Part shown: piece after piece, positions 1 to 11,063 of the stretch
Layout of the letters: each line of letters begins with the position of its first letter
Position numbering within the stretch: position 1 is the stretch's first letter
NCBI RefSeq assembly: GCF_001556185.1
Contig: NZ_LSIJ01000061.1
Span: forward strand, 1 to 64,000
From: Sphingomonas sp. CCH10-B3
GTDB lineage: Bacteria; Pseudomonadota; Alphaproteobacteria; Sphingomonadales; Sphingomonadaceae
DNA: 64,000 nucleotides
Reading direction: 5' to 3'
Translations under genes and position numbers: made by a program
Notes under the pieces: model-generated
The model's input: only the letters and a program-made list of their open reading frames with translations
Told to the model about the DNA's origin: nothing
Database searches by the model: none

Positions 1-11
1 CCCGCCCCTAA

Positions 12-33
12 CCCCTCCCGCAAGCGGGAGGGG
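12..33. repeat. GC-rich intergenic hairpin, sphingomonad repeat type
   Basis: A perfect 9-bp inverted repeat (CCCCTCCCG / CGGGAGGGG) surrounds the tetraloop CAAG. It lies 5 nt beyond the pepA stop codon on pepA's downstream side. No T-run follows on either strand, so it is not a classical intrinsic terminator. Hairpins with this CCCTCCCGC core are, to my knowledge, dispersed widely between genes in Sphingomonas genomes. It may stabilise the 3' end of the pepA mRNA. Confidence 0.6.
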
Positions 34-38
34 GACGT

Positions 39-1517
39 TCAGCCCTCGAAATTGTCCGCAACGAACCGGTCGAGCAAACGCACGCCATAGCCCGTCGCGC
101 CCTTGTCGAACGTCGCGCCGGGCTTGTCGGCCCAGACCATGCCGGCAATGTCGAGGTGCGCCCAGCGCACACCCTTGTCGACGAAGCGCTGGATGAACTG
201 CGCCGCCGTGATCGACCCGGCGCCGCGCGGGCCGACATTCTTCATGTCGGCGATCGGGCTGTCGATCAGCTTGTTGTAATTGTCCGACAGCGGGAAGCGC
301 CACAGCAGGTCGCCGGTCGCGCGCCCGGCCGCCAGCAGCTGATCGGCGAGACTGTCGTCATTGGCGAACAGCCCGCCGTGCTCGTTACCGAGCGATATGA
401 TCATCGCGCCGGTCAGCGTCGCGAGGTCGACAATCGTTTTCGGCCGGTGATGGCGCTGGACCCAGGTGATTGCATCGCACAGCACCAGCCGACCTTCGGC
501 GTCGGTGTTGAGGATCTCGATGGTCTGCCCAGACATTGACGTCACGACGTCACCCGGCCGCTGGGCATTGCCGTCGGGCATGTTCTCGACCAGCCCGCAC
601 ACGCCGACGACATTGGCCTTTGCCTTGCGCAGCGCCAGCGCCTTCATTGCACCCGCAACGGCCGCAGCGCCGCCCATGTCCCACTTCATGTCTTCCATGC
701 CGGGACCGGGCTTGAGCGAAATGCCGCCAGTGTCGAACGTCACGCCCTTGCCGACCAGCGCGAGATCGGGATCGCCCGCCCCCTTGCCGCTCCACTTCAT
801 CACCAGCAATTGCGCCTCGCGCACCGACCCCTGGCTGACGCCGAGCAGCGCACCCATGCCGAGCGCCGCCATCTCCGCCTCGCCAAGCACCGTAATCTCG
901 ATCCCGAGGCCATCGAGGTCGGCCTTCACGCGCTCAACAAAAGTCTCCGGATAGAGCAGGTTCGGCGGCTCGGTCACAAGAGTACGGGCGAGCGCACGCC
1001 CGTCGTTGACGGCCGCCTGCGTGGCCCAAGCAGCGTCGCTGCCCGCCGGTGCTCCCGCAATCGTCAGCTGTGCAAGCGTGGCTTTCTGCTTTTCGGGCAA
1101 CCGCGTGCGATAGGTGTCGAGCCGCCAGCCGCGCGCTACGGCAGCCGCCGCAAAGCGCGCGACCGCCTGCGGCAACGGCGCTGCCCCAAGCGCCGTGAAA
1201 TCGGTCGTCACGGCCGTCGTGCCCGACGTCAGCAGCTTGGCAGTCAGCGCGCCGCCCGCGCGCTCATAATCCTGATCGTCACCCGCTCCCACGCCCAGCA
1301 GCAGCAGCCGAAGCGCGCCATCCCCCGATGGCACGAAAGTCTCGACGATCGCCCCCGCCTCGCCGTCGAAGCGCGCCGCGCGCGCCGCTGCCAGCGCGAG
1401 CGTCTGCGCGGCCGCATCCAGATCGCCGAACGCCACGCGGTCAAGCCCTTCCTTTTCAACGGGAAGCGCGACCACGGCGGCATCGGCGGCGCGCGTGGCA
1501 GAGAATTCAATCTTCAT
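39..1517 (-). CDS. pepA: Leucyl aminopeptidase (cytosol aminopeptidase, M17)
   Basis: A cytosolic metallo-exopeptidase of family M17 that removes N-terminal residues from peptides. The 492-residue protein has the usual length. The N-terminal macro-like domain covers about residues 1-165 and the C-terminal catalytic domain follows. The family signature NTDAEGRL lies at residues 337-344, and the metal-binding stretch with KGVTFDTGG begins near residue 257; D262, D280, D339 and E341 are likely two-zinc ligands. The ATG at 1517 is preceded by GAGG about 7 nt upstream. It is divergent from lptD with 165 nt between them, so their promoters share that gap. In other alphaproteobacteria pepA often sits beside lptF/lptG/lptD; here lptF/lptG are about 61 kb away. 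Confidence 0.96.
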   Translation of the reverse strand: MKIEFSATRAADAAVVALPVEKEGLDRVAFGDLDAAAQTLALAAARAARFDGEAGAIVETFVPSGDGALRLLLLGVGAGDDQDYERAGGALTAKLLTSGTTAVTTDFTALGAAPLPQAVARFAAAAVARGWRLDTYRTRLPEKQKATLAQLTIAGAPAGSDAAWATQAAVNDGRALARTLVTEPPNLLYPETFVERVKADLDGLGIEITVLGEAEMAALGMGALLGVSQGSVREAQLLVMKWSGKGAGDPDLALVGKGVTFDTGGISLKPGPGMEDMKWDMGGAAAVAGAMKALALRKAKANVVGVCGLVENMPDGNAQRPGDVVTSMSGQTIEILNTDAEGRLVLCDAITWVQRHHRPKTIVDLATLTGAMIISLGNEHGGLFANDDSLADQLLAAGRATGDLLWRFPLSDNYNKLIDSPIADMKNVGPRGAGSITAAQFIQRFVDKGVRWAHLDIAGMVWADKPGATFDKGATGYGVRLLDRFVADNFEG

Positions 1518-1682
1518 CTTCTACCTCAAGACAGGTTCAAAATCAGAGTCGGGGGTGGTGTGTCATTTCCTTGGGCCAGCCCGCTTGCCGTGTCAAAGCG
1601 CGCGGCGTTGCGGCCACGCCGATCCGGTGCAATAGGGCGGGCAGGCGGCTGCAAAAGCAGCCCGAAAGGGATTCGTGCCGAC

Positions 1683-3932
1683 GTGAGGCAGGGCATTTTA
1701 CTGACGTCAGCGGCACTTGCGATCGCCTTTGGCGTCGCCGACCCGGTGCAGGCGCAGGATCTGCAGGACCGCGCGACGCCGCTGCCGCCGCCGCTGACGC
1801 CCGCCGAACAACCCGCGCCAACCAAGGCCGAGGATCAGATCCAGTTCAGCGCCAATGAACTCGCCTATGACACCGAAGCCGATGTCGTGACCGCGACCGG
1901 CGACGTGCGCATGTACCGCGAAGGCGATCGGCTGCGCGCCGACAAGGTTACCTGGAACCGCAAGACCGGCCGGGTGATCGCGACCGGCAACATCGTCGTC
2001 ACCAATCCGGGCGGCGACCAGGCATATGGCGACTCGATCGAACTCACCGATTCGCTGAAGGACGGCGTCGTCGAAAACATGCTGGTCGTGCTCGATCGCG
2101 GCGGGCGGCTGGCGGCGCAGCATGGCGAGCGCGACGTCAACGGCGTGGTCACGCTGACCAACGCTGCCTACACGCCCTGTGCCGTCACCAATGCCGAGAA
2201 CTGCCCGAAGGAACCGTCGTGGAAGATCACGGCGGTCAGCGTGGTCTACAACCCCGCCAAGCAGCGCATCTATTACAAGGGCGCTCGGATCAGCATTTTC
2301 GGTATTGCGACCCTGCCCCTGCCCGCGCTGTCGAACCCGGTCGGCGACAATACGCAAAGCGGCCTGCTCAATCCCGACATTCGCTACACCCGCACCAACG
2401 GCTTCGAATATGCCCAGCCCTTCTATATTTCGATCGCGCCCAATCGCGGGATCAAGGTCACGCCGCGGATCTTTTCGCAAGTGCTGCCGCTGCTGTCGGT
2501 CGATTACAATGCGCTGACCACCAATGGGGCTTACCGGGTCGCGCTATACGGCACCGTCAGCGACCGCACCGACACCGGCATCGTCAACCCGACCACATCA
2601 CAGAATGTGTTCCGTGGCTATGCCGAGGGTGCCGGCCGGTTCCAGCTCACGCCCAACTGGAGCGTCAGCGGCGCGTTCCGCGTCGCGACCGACCGCACGT
2701 TCCTGCGCCGCTATGATATTTCGCGCGACGACATCCTGCGCAGTACCATCCGCGTCGAACGGATCGATCAGGACAGCTATTTCGCGATCTCAGGCTGGGC
2801 AGTGCAGACGTTGCGCGTCGGTGACCGGCAAGGGCTGCAGCCGGTGGCGCTGCCCGAGATCGACTACCGCCGCCGGTTCCGCAACCTGCTCGGCGGCGAA
2901 CTCGACCTCCAGGTCAACACGCTCGCCATCGGTCGCACCGCGGGGCAGGACACCCAGCGCGCCTTCACCAGCGCGACGTGGAAGCTGCGCCGCATCACCG
3001 GCTGGGGCCAGGAAGTGACGCTGACCGGCTATCTGCGCGGCGACCTCTATAACTCGGCGGATCAGATCGCGACCACCGTTGCGAGTTACCGCGGCAACCC
3101 CGGCATTCAGACGCGCGGCATTGCCGCCGTCGCGCTCGACGTCAAATGGCCGTTCGTCGGCGCAATTCTGGGCGGCACGCAGCGCCTTACCCCGCGCGTG
3201 CAGATCGTCGCATCGCCCAAGATCGCCAATCTGATCGTCCCCAACGAAGATTCGCGCGCAGTCGATCTTGAGGATTCGAACCTGTTCGCGCTCAATCGCT
3301 TTCCCGGCTATGACCGTTTCGGCGGCACGACGCGCATCACCTATGGCGTCGAATGGGCGCTCGACCTGCCCGACCTCAGCATCACCGCCAACGTCGGGCA
3401 GAGCTATCGCTTCAGCAGCAACCCCGGATTCATTCCGCAAGGCACCGGCTTTGCCGACAGCCTTTCCGACATCGTCGGCCGCACCGAAGTCCGATACCGC
3501 GATCTGGTGTCGCTGACGCACCGGTACCGGCTCGACAAGGACGGCCTCGCCATCCGCCGCAACGAACTCGACGCCACCATCGGTACGCGCGGCACCTATC
3601 TGCTGCTCGGCTATCTCCGGCTCAACCGCCAGATCGATCCCACGCTCGAGGATCTGCGCGACCGCGAAGAAGTGCGGCTCGGTGGTCGGCTCCAGTTTGC
3701 GCGCTTCTGGTCAATGTTCGGCTCGACCGTAATCGATCTGACGACCCAGCGCGCCAATCCGCTGTCGACGACCGACGGCTTTGCCCCGGTCCGCCACCGC
3801 ATCGGCGTGGGTTATGAGGATGATTGCCTGCGGCTCGGGCTGACGTGGCGGCGCGATTATCAGGACACCGGCGATGCGCGGCGCGGCGACAGTTTCCTGT
3901 TGACTCTGGCCTTCAAGAACCTCGGACGTTAA
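1683..3932 (+). CDS. lptD: LPS-assembly protein LptD
   Basis: An outer-membrane beta-barrel of the Lpt machine that, with LptE, inserts LPS into the outer leaflet. I place the start at GTG 1683, with GAAAGGG about 12 nt upstream, because it creates a clean signal peptide (hydrophobic stretch LLTSAALAIAFGV ending VQAQ). The open frame runs further upstream but overlaps pepA antisense. The protein is 749 residues. An OstA/LptA-like jellyroll domain spans about residues 45-150 (the region with TGDVRMYREGDRL), followed by a long beta-barrel domain. surA follows after about 70 nt, then pdxA and rsmA, the classical conserved order. In sphingomonads that carry glycosphingolipids instead of LPS, its cargo may be different (inference). 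Confidence 0.93.
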   Translation: MRQGILLTSAALAIAFGVADPVQAQDLQDRATPLPPPLTPAEQPAPTKAEDQIQFSANELAYDTEADVVTATGDVRMYREGDRLRADKVTWNRKTGRVIATGNIVVTNPGGDQAYGDSIELTDSLKDGVVENMLVVLDRGGRLAAQHGERDVNGVVTLTNAAYTPCAVTNAENCPKEPSWKITAVSVVYNPAKQRIYYKGARISIFGIATLPLPALSNPVGDNTQSGLLNPDIRYTRTNGFEYAQPFYISIAPNRGIKVTPRIFSQVLPLLSVDYNALTTNGAYRVALYGTVSDRTDTGIVNPTTSQNVFRGYAEGAGRFQLTPNWSVSGAFRVATDRTFLRRYDISRDDILRSTIRVERIDQDSYFAISGWAVQTLRVGDRQGLQPVALPEIDYRRRFRNLLGGELDLQVNTLAIGRTAGQDTQRAFTSATWKLRRITGWGQEVTLTGYLRGDLYNSADQIATTVASYRGNPGIQTRGIAAVALDVKWPFVGAILGGTQRLTPRVQIVASPKIANLIVPNEDSRAVDLEDSNLFALNRFPGYDRFGGTTRITYGVEWALDLPDLSITANVGQSYRFSSNPGFIPQGTGFADSLSDIVGRTEVRYRDLVSLTHRYRLDKDGLAIRRNELDATIGTRGTYLLLGYLRLNRQIDPTLEDLRDREEVRLGGRLQFARFWSMFGSTVIDLTTQRANPLSTTDGFAPVRHRIGVGYEDDCLRLGLTWRRDYQDTGDARRGDSFLLTLAFKNLGR

Positions 3933-4004
3933 GCAAGCAGTCAACCGAAGTCCGCCAGAGCACTGAGCGGCATCGTTCGAGTCGATGAAAGTTGGAACAA
4001 TTTG

Positions 4005-5360
4005 ATGAATTCACTTTGTAAATCGCGCCCCTTGCGCACAGCGATCGCGCTGGCGGCGGGTGTCGGGCTTGCGACCGCGACCATCGCGCAGACCGTTGCC
4101 GATCAATCGATCCCCGACACCGGGCTCAATATCCCCAAGAATCTCCAGATTTTCGGCAAGCGCGACCCCAATGTCCGCAAGGCGACCGCGATCGTCAACG
4201 AAACCGTCATCACCGGGACCGATGTCGATCACCGCGTGAACCTGATCCTTGCTGCCAATACACTCAAGCTCAACGAGCAGGAGCTGGCGACGCTGCGGTT
4301 GCAGGTGCTCGGCTCGCTGATCGACGAAACGCTCGAGCTGCAGGAAGCCAAGACTGCCGAAATCAAGGTCGGCGCCGAGGAGATCGACCAGCGAATCGCG
4401 CTGATCGCCAAGAATTTCAACAAGACCGTTCCCGAATTCCGGGCGTTCCTGCGCGCCGCCGGGTCGTCGGAGCGCAGCCTGCGTCGCCAGGTCGAAGCCG
4501 AACTGGCATGGAACCGCTATCTGCGCCGCAGGATCGGCGCGCTGATCAACGTCGGCGACGCAGAGGTAAAGTCGATCCTCGCGCGGCTTGAGGCGCAGAA
4601 GGGCCAGACCGAATTCCACGTCAAGGAAATCTATCTGCGTGCCAGCCCTGAGCAACAGTCGCAGATTTTTGCCGAAACGCGCGCGCTGATGGAGGAAATC
4701 CAGAAGGGCAAGCGCAGCTTTGAGGAAGTCGCACGCGATCGTTCTGAGGCGACCACTCGCGTAGTCGGCGGCGATCTCGGCTGGGTAAAGGCCGATCAGC
4801 TACCTGAAACGCTCGCTCAGGCGTCGGTGGAAATGAGCGTCAACCAGCTTGCCGGCCCGATCGAAACGCCCGGCGGCTTTTCGATCCTGTATCTGGTCGA
4901 CAAGCGCAAGGTGCTGACCGCGGACGCGCGTGACGCCGTTCTCAGCCTGCGCCAGGTCAGCATCGCATTCCCCAAGGGCATCACCGAAGCCGAGGCATCG
5001 CAGCGGGTCTCGACCTTTGCCAGCGCGATCAAGACGATCCGCGGCTGCGGCGAAGTGCAGAAGGTTGCCGCCAGCTTGCAGGCCGAAGTCGTCGACAATG
5101 ACGCCGTCAAGATCCGCGATCTGCCGGTGCCGTTGCAGGAAATGATTTCGCGCTTGAGCGTCGGCGAAGCAACGCCGCCATTCGGTTCGCCAACCGATGG
5201 CGTGCGGACGCTGGTCGTGTGCGGGCGCACCGATCCGCAGGCGGGCGACTTGCCGGGGATGGAGGCAATGCGCAGCCAGATGGAGCAGCACGCGATCAAC
5301 CTGCGCGCCGACCACAAGCTGCGCGACCTCCGCCGCGACGCCATCATCGAATATCGCTGA
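4005..5360 (+). CDS. surA: Periplasmic chaperone / peptidyl-prolyl isomerase SurA
   Basis: A periplasmic chaperone for outer-membrane proteins such as LptD, encoded just upstream. ATG 4005 is preferred to the in-frame TTG at 4002. The N-terminus has a signal peptide ending near TATIAQ. A SurA_N helical domain covers about residues 50-200, with NETVITGTDVDHRV at its start. One recognisable parvulin domain follows (about residues 205-305, containing GGDLGWV and GPIETPGGFSILYL). The next ~100 residues look like a degenerate second parvulin repeat (SLRQVSIAFPKG... GVRTLVVCGR). At 451 residues it is close to the family length. Alphaproteobacterial SurA proteins often keep only one good parvulin domain. 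pdxA follows after 39 nt. Confidence 0.92.
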   Translation: MNSLCKSRPLRTAIALAAGVGLATATIAQTVADQSIPDTGLNIPKNLQIFGKRDPNVRKATAIVNETVITGTDVDHRVNLILAANTLKLNEQELATLRLQVLGSLIDETLELQEAKTAEIKVGAEEIDQRIALIAKNFNKTVPEFRAFLRAAGSSERSLRRQVEAELAWNRYLRRRIGALINVGDAEVKSILARLEAQKGQTEFHVKEIYLRASPEQQSQIFAETRALMEEIQKGKRSFEEVARDRSEATTRVVGGDLGWVKADQLPETLAQASVEMSVNQLAGPIETPGGFSILYLVDKRKVLTADARDAVLSLRQVSIAFPKGITEAEASQRVSTFASAIKTIRGCGEVQKVAASLQAEVVDNDAVKIRDLPVPLQEMISRLSVGEATPPFGSPTDGVRTLVVCGRTDPQAGDLPGMEAMRSQMEQHAINLRADHKLRDLRRDAIIEYR

Positions 5361-5399
5361 GCAGCTGCTGTCGGTCGACAGCACATCGGGAGAGCCGGG

Positions 5400-6395
5400 A
5401 TGATCGCACCAATCGCCGTGTCGATGGGCGATCCCGCCGGGATCGGGCCCGAAGTGATTGCCAAGGCTTGGCAAGCGCGGCACGACCGGCGGCTGCCCGC
5501 CTTTTTCGCTGTTGGCGATCCGCGCGCGATCGAGCGGGTTTGGCCCGGCCCGGTCGAGCGGATCGGCGATCCGGGTGAAGCCGCCGGGGTGTTCGACCGG
5601 GCGTTGCCAGTCGTCTATATCCAGGACGCAGGCGAAATTACGCCCGGCGTGCCCGACACCGATGGCGCACGCTGTTCGCTCAGCGCGCTCGAACTCGCGG
5701 TCGGCCTTGCGCGGTCGGGGGCGGCGGGCGCGCTGGTCACCGGGCCGGTATCGAAGTCGCAGCTTTACGGCATCGGCTTCACCGATCCGGGCCAGACCGA
5801 ATTCGTCGCCGAACGCTGCGGCATCGCGCGCGAAAACGCAGTGATGATGCTGGCCGGACCAACGCTGCGGGTCGTGCCGATGACCACGCATATCGCACTG
5901 TCGGCCGTGCCCGCGGCGCTGACGGTCGATCTCGTCACGGCGCGGGGGCGCGCGACCGCTCGCGGCCTGACCCGCAATTTCGGGATTGAGGCACCGCGCC
6001 TCGCTTTCGCAGGGCTCAACCCGCATGCCGGCGAAGGCGGGGCGATCGGTCGCGAGGAAGTCGATGTGCTAATCCCGGCAATCGCCATGCTGCGCGACGA
6101 AGGGATCGACTGCATCGGCCCCTTGCCCGCCGACGCGATGTTTCATGAACGTGCGCGCCGTCGTTATGACGCGGCGCTGTGCTGCTATCATGATCAGGCG
6201 CTGATTCCCTTGAAGCTGCTGCATTTCGACGATGGCGTGAACATGACGCTGGGGCTGCCGATCGTCCGCACTTCGCCCGACCATGGCACTGCCTTCGACA
6301 TTGCCGGCAAGGGGCTGGCACAACCCGGCGCGATGATCGCCGCGATCCTGCTCGCGGCCGAAGCGGCCGGGCGGCGACTGGCGGCCCCGGTGTGA
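5400..6395 (+). CDS. pdxA: 4-hydroxythreonine-4-phosphate dehydrogenase PdxA
   Basis: A cytosolic NAD(P)-dependent enzyme of the DXP-dependent pyridoxal 5'-phosphate pathway. It oxidises 4-phosphohydroxy-L-threonine to 3-amino-1-hydroxyacetone phosphate. The 331-residue protein opens with the hallmark [10 protein letters not shown]. Metal-binding histidines lie in [18 protein letters not shown] and [10 protein letters not shown], and the C-terminal [10 protein letters not shown] motif is intact. ATG 5400 follows a GGGAG ribosome-binding sequence. Its stop overlaps the GTG start of rsmA by 4 nt (GTGA), so the two are translationally coupled. The lptD-surA-pdxA-rsmA order is widely conserved in proteobacteria. 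Confidence 0.97.
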   Translation: MIAPIAVSMGDPAGIGPEVIAKAWQARHDRRLPAFFAVGDPRAIERVWPGPVERIGDPGEAAGVFDRALPVVYIQDAGEITPGVPDTDGARCSLSALELAVGLARSGAAGALVTGPVSKSQLYGIGFTDPGQTEFVAERCGIARENAVMMLAGPTLRVVPMTTHIALSAVPAALTVDLVTARGRATARGLTRNFGIEAPRLAFAGLNPHAGEGGAIGREEVDVLIPAIAMLRDEGIDCIGPLPADAMFHERARRRYDAALCCYHDQALIPLKLLHFDDGVNMTLGLPIVRTSPDHGTAFDIAGKGLAQPGAMIAAILLAAEAAGRRLAAPV

Positions 6396-7207
6396 CGACC
6401 CTGCCGCCGCTGCGCGAGGTGATCGCGCGGCACCAGCTGACCGCGAGCAAGGCGCTCGGCCAGAATTTCCTCCTTGATGGGCAATTGCTCGCCCGCATTG
6501 CCCGCGTACCCGGCGATCTAAGTGGTGCCGAGGTGTTCGAGGTCGGCCCCGGCCCCGGTGGCCTGACCCGCGCCTTGCTCGAAGCCGGCGCGCGGGTGAC
6601 CGCCGTCGAACGCGACCGCCGCTGCCTGCCCGCGCTGGCCGAACTGGCCGGGCATTTCCCGGGCAGGCTGACCGTGATCGAAGACGATGCTTTGGCGCTC
6701 GATGCGCCTGCCCTGTTCGAAGGCCGACCGCATATCGTCGCCAACCTGCCTTATAACATCGGCACGCCGCTGCTGGTCGGCTGGCTGTCGGCGCCGTGGC
6801 GGCCGTGGTGGCAGAGCCTGACGCTGATGTTCCAGCGCGAAGTCGCCGACCGCATCGTCGCCGGCGTGGACAGCGAGCATTACGGGCGCCTGTCAGTGCT
6901 CGCGCAGTGGCGGACGACGGCCAGAATCGCGCTGCCCGTCCACCGCTCCGCCTTCACCCCGCCGCCGAAGGTGATGTCAGCAGTCGTCCATCTGACGCCG
7001 CTCGACAGCCCCGAGGGTGTCCGGCTCGAAACGCTCGAGCGGCTGACCGGCGCGGCGTTCGGACAACGCCGCAAGATGTTGCGGCAGAGTCTGAAAGGGA
7101 TCGCAGGCGCCGCCGAGGCAATGGAAACGCTCGGCATCGAACCCACGCGGCGCGCGGAGACCGTCAGCGTTGCCGAATTCGTTGCCCTCGCACGGGCGCT
7201 CGGCTGA
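6392..7207 (+). CDS. rsmA: 16S rRNA (adenine1518/1519-N6)-dimethyltransferase
   Basis: RsmA/KsgA dimethylates the two adjacent adenines in the 3' helix of 16S rRNA during late 30S assembly, using S-adenosylmethionine. The start is GTG 6392, overlapping the pdxA stop. The 271-residue protein shows the N-terminal GQNFLLD, the SAM-binding motif [11 protein letters not shown] near residue 50, and the catalytic NLPYNI. The C-terminal domain has the typical [13 protein letters not shown] segment. The gene ends at 7207, directly abutting the stop of the convergent TPR gene at 7208 with no intergenic base, so no dedicated terminator exists between them. Confidence 0.97.
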   Translation: MTTLPPLREVIARHQLTASKALGQNFLLDGQLLARIARVPGDLSGAEVFEVGPGPGGLTRALLEAGARVTAVERDRRCLPALAELAGHFPGRLTVIEDDALALDAPALFEGRPHIVANLPYNIGTPLLVGWLSAPWRPWWQSLTLMFQREVADRIVAGVDSEHYGRLSVLAQWRTTARIALPVHRSAFTPPPKVMSAVVHLTPLDSPEGVRLETLERLTGAAFGQRRKMLRQSLKGIAGAAEAMETLGIEPTRRAETVSVAEFVALARALG

Positions 7208-7705
7208 TTATTCCTTGGTCGACTTGGCGTTCTGCGACGCCACCACCGGCACCGGCGCGCCGCGGGCGATGACGGCAGCGAGCTGCGTCGCCTCGGCGCA
7301 ACCCTTCACGCACAGCCGCTTGATCTTCGCCAGATTCTGGCGAGCGCGTTCGATCGCGCCCTTGCTGACCAGTGCTTCGCCCTGCCCTTTCAGCGCCGTG
7401 ATGTCATTGGGGTCGAGCTCGAGCGCTTCACGGTAATAGCGGATCGCCTTGCCCGACAGCCCCCGCGCCTGCGACACTTGGCCGAGCGCGACAAAAGCCG
7501 CGCGGTTGCGCGGATCGACCGCCAGCGCGGTCTCCAGCGTGTCGGTCGCGCCATCGAGATCGCCTGCGGCCGCTGCCGCCTTGGCGCTCGCAACCAGCTG
7601 CATCGATCGCGGATCGATCTGGTCGTCGGGGCGCTGGCCGTGCAGCGACGTCGACACACTGACCAGAACGAGCGCGGCCGCCACGGCCAGCGACGAATAA
7701 CGCAT
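7208..7705 (-). CDS. Exported TPR-repeat protein of unknown function
   Basis: A 165-residue protein beginning MRYSSLAVAAALVLV, a probable signal peptide or N-terminal anchor. I chose ATG 7705 over 7711 because GGAG sits 6 nt upstream of 7705 but directly against 7711. Two to three tetratricopeptide motifs are visible, for example DGATDTLETALAVDPRNRAA and GKAIRYYREALELDPNDITA, followed by a helical stretch with two cysteines (CVKGC). TPRs mediate protein-protein contacts; nothing reveals the partner. It is the last gene of a minus-strand run guaB - membrane protein - rsmB - TPR, starting 29 nt after the rsmB stop, and is probably cotranscribed with it. Confidence 0.8.
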   Translation of the reverse strand: MRYSSLAVAAALVLVSVSTSLHGQRPDDQIDPRSMQLVASAKAAAAAGDLDGATDTLETALAVDPRNRAAFVALGQVSQARGLSGKAIRYYREALELDPNDITALKGQGEALVSKGAIERARQNLAKIKRLCVKGCAEATQLAAVIARGAPVPVVASQNAKSTKE

Positions 7706-7734
7706 GAACATCTCCAACATTCGGGGCGCTGACG

Positions 7735-8910
7735 CTAGCATGGCGCCACCAGTCTCGCGACAAAAAAGCCATCCGTCGAGTCATGGTATGGGGTCAGCCG
7801 CACGCCGTCGCCGTGCGCTCGACCCGCGGGCAACGCCAGCGACTCGGTGCGCCAGCCGGGATGCGCGCTCAGGAACGCGGAAATCTGTGACGCGCCTTCC
7901 TCGTCGAGCAGCGAGCAGACGATATAGACCAGCGCGCCACCCCGCTTCACCAGTGCTGCGCCGACCGACAGCACATGGCGCTGGGTATCGACCAGCCGCG
8001 CGATGCGATCGGGCGTCAGCCGCCATCGCGCTTCGGGATTGCGCCGCCACGTGCCTGTGCCCGAGCAAGGTGCGTCGATCAGCACCGTGTCTGCCACGCC
8101 TGCCCAATCGCTCAGCATCGCGCTTTCGCGCCCCGGATTGAGCAGCCGTGTTTCGATGATTGCTGCGCCCGCCCGTGCAGCGCGGGGCGTTAGGCGCGAC
8201 AAGCGCGCGCGATCGGTATCGGTCGCGAGCACCACGCCCAGCCCCACCATCGCTGCGGCAAGTGCGAGCGACTTGCCCCCCGCTCCGGCGCAGAGATCGA
8301 CGATCCGCTGGCCGGGCTCGGCCCGCGCGGCCAGCGTGACGATCTGGCTGCCCGCATCCTGAATTTCGAGCCCGCCGTCCAGATAGGCCGGATGCCGCTC
8401 GATATTCGTCCCCGACGGAAGGCGCAGCGCATCGGGCAGGCCGGGGATGGGTTCGGCGCCTTCGATCTCCACGACCGCAGCCGAGGCGCGATTGATCCGC
8501 ACGTCGAGCGGTGCGCGATCGACCAGCGCGGGCAGTTCGTCAGCGCCGATGCCCGAGGCGGCCAGCCGATCGACCAGCCAGTCGGGCGCAACACCCGCCG
8601 CTGCCAAGGCCTCGCCCGCACCGATCGGCGCCGGGCCGTGTGGCGACCCGTCGAACGCCGCCGCTACGTCGGCATCGTCGGCGGCAACACCGAGCATCGC
8701 CGCGCGACCGTTTGCCGGGCGTTCGCCCGCGCGGCGAATTGCTGCGTAGACCAGCTCGCGCACCGCCCGCCGGTCCTTGGCCCCGGCATAGCGGCGCGTG
8801 GCGAAATAGCGCGCGATCAAAGTGTCAGCGGCCGCTCCGCCTTCGCGCGCAGCCTCGATTGCGGCGTCAAGCAATTCGATCGCGGCCTGGACGCGGGCGG
8901 CTGGAGTCAT
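7735..8910 (-). CDS. rsmB: RsmB-type RNA (cytosine-5)-methyltransferase
   Basis: A SAM-dependent m5C methyltransferase of the NOL1/NOP2/Sun family, most like RsmB, which modifies C967 of 16S rRNA. The 391-residue protein has an N-terminal NusB-like helical domain (about 1-130) and a Rossmann catalytic domain. SAM motif I is VDLCAGAGGKS. Motif IV, DAPCSGTGTWRRNP, carries one conserved cysteine; the catalytic cysteine of motif VI is in YIVCSLLDEEG, where the usual YxTCS has V instead of T. ATG 8910 is supported by GGAG. Assignment to RsmB rather than another Sun-family target rests on the domain order and is not certain. Confidence 0.85.
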   Translation of the reverse strand: MTPAARVQAAIELLDAAIEAAREGGAAADTLIARYFATRRYAGAKDRRAVRELVYAAIRRAGERPANGRAAMLGVAADDADVAAAFDGSPHGPAPIGAGEALAAAGVAPDWLVDRLAASGIGADELPALVDRAPLDVRINRASAAVVEIEGAEPIPGLPDALRLPSGTNIERHPAYLDGGLEIQDAGSQIVTLAARAEPGQRIVDLCAGAGGKSLALAAAMVGLGVVLATDTDRARLSRLTPRAARAGAAIIETRLLNPGRESAMLSDWAGVADTVLIDAPCSGTGTWRRNPEARWRLTPDRIARLVDTQRHVLSVGAALVKRGGALVYIVCSLLDEEGASQISAFLSAHPGWRTESLALPAGRAHGDGVRLTPYHDSTDGFFVARLVAPC

Positions 8911-8974
8911 GCGCGCTGCTTAGGCGCAATCGCGCGCCGCTGGCAAAATCATTCGCGTCTGCGGCAGCGCCCGA

Positions 8975-9391
8975 TCAGGCGCGCTTGCGGCCAAAGGCCG
9001 GGCGTGCGGCCGGAGCTGCGGGAGGGGTATCGTACACCTGCGCCGCGCCCGGATCGCGGTTTGCCAGATAACGCGCCATGATCGCATCGGCATCGAACGG
9101 CTGGTCGTCAGGCCCCGCTTCGACCGGGTCGATCACGCGTTCATAGGTCTCGGCTGCAGGTGGCGACGGCGCGTCGGTCCCGCGCCAGATGAAATGATAG
9201 AGCGCATAGCCGAAGCAGACGACCGCCGCGATCACCACCAGCAGCGCCGCCACATGGCCGCTAAGCGCCCCGGCAGTATCGCCCATCGCCGAGGCGATGT
9301 CGCCGCGCCGCTCGAAGCTGCGCGACACCGACATCAGCCCCCCGCCGATCACGATCGGCAGAATCGTCTTGTGCAGCTTGATCCGCGCCAT
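8975..9391 (-). CDS. Small membrane protein, unknown function
   Basis: A 138-residue protein I do not recognise. Two hydrophobic segments are visible: one near the N-terminus (KTILPIVIGGGLM) and a strong one at about residues 48-70 (AALLVVIAAVVCFGYALYHFIW). The C-terminal half is soluble, proline- and acid-rich, and ends in a basic tail (FGRKRA). It sits between guaB (56 nt upstream) and the RsmB-like gene (64 nt downstream) on the same strand, so it is probably in their transcript. Its position suggests neither a purine nor an RNA role by itself. Confidence 0.7.
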   Translation of the reverse strand: MARIKLHKTILPIVIGGGLMSVSRSFERRGDIASAMGDTAGALSGHVAALLVVIAAVVCFGYALYHFIWRGTDAPSPPAAETYERVIDPVEAGPDDQPFDADAIMARYLANRDPGAAQVYDTPPAAPAARPAFGRKRA

Positions 9392-9447
9392 GTCCCGGCT
9401 TTAGCCGCCAAGGCTGAAGCTTGCGTAAATGGCTTGCGATACCGCGA

Positions 9448-10992
<1,545 letters not shown>

Positions 10993-11063
10993 CTATTGGC
11001 CCTGCGCAAATATGCTAGAGATGCGCGGAACGGGTACAGGCGACGCAGCAGGAGTTGGCGCAG

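Noticed and set aside
810..1682. Long N-terminal extension of lptD, overlapping pepA antisense
   Set aside because: The signal peptide begins only at GTG 1683, and the upstream residues are arginine-rich antisense of pepA.
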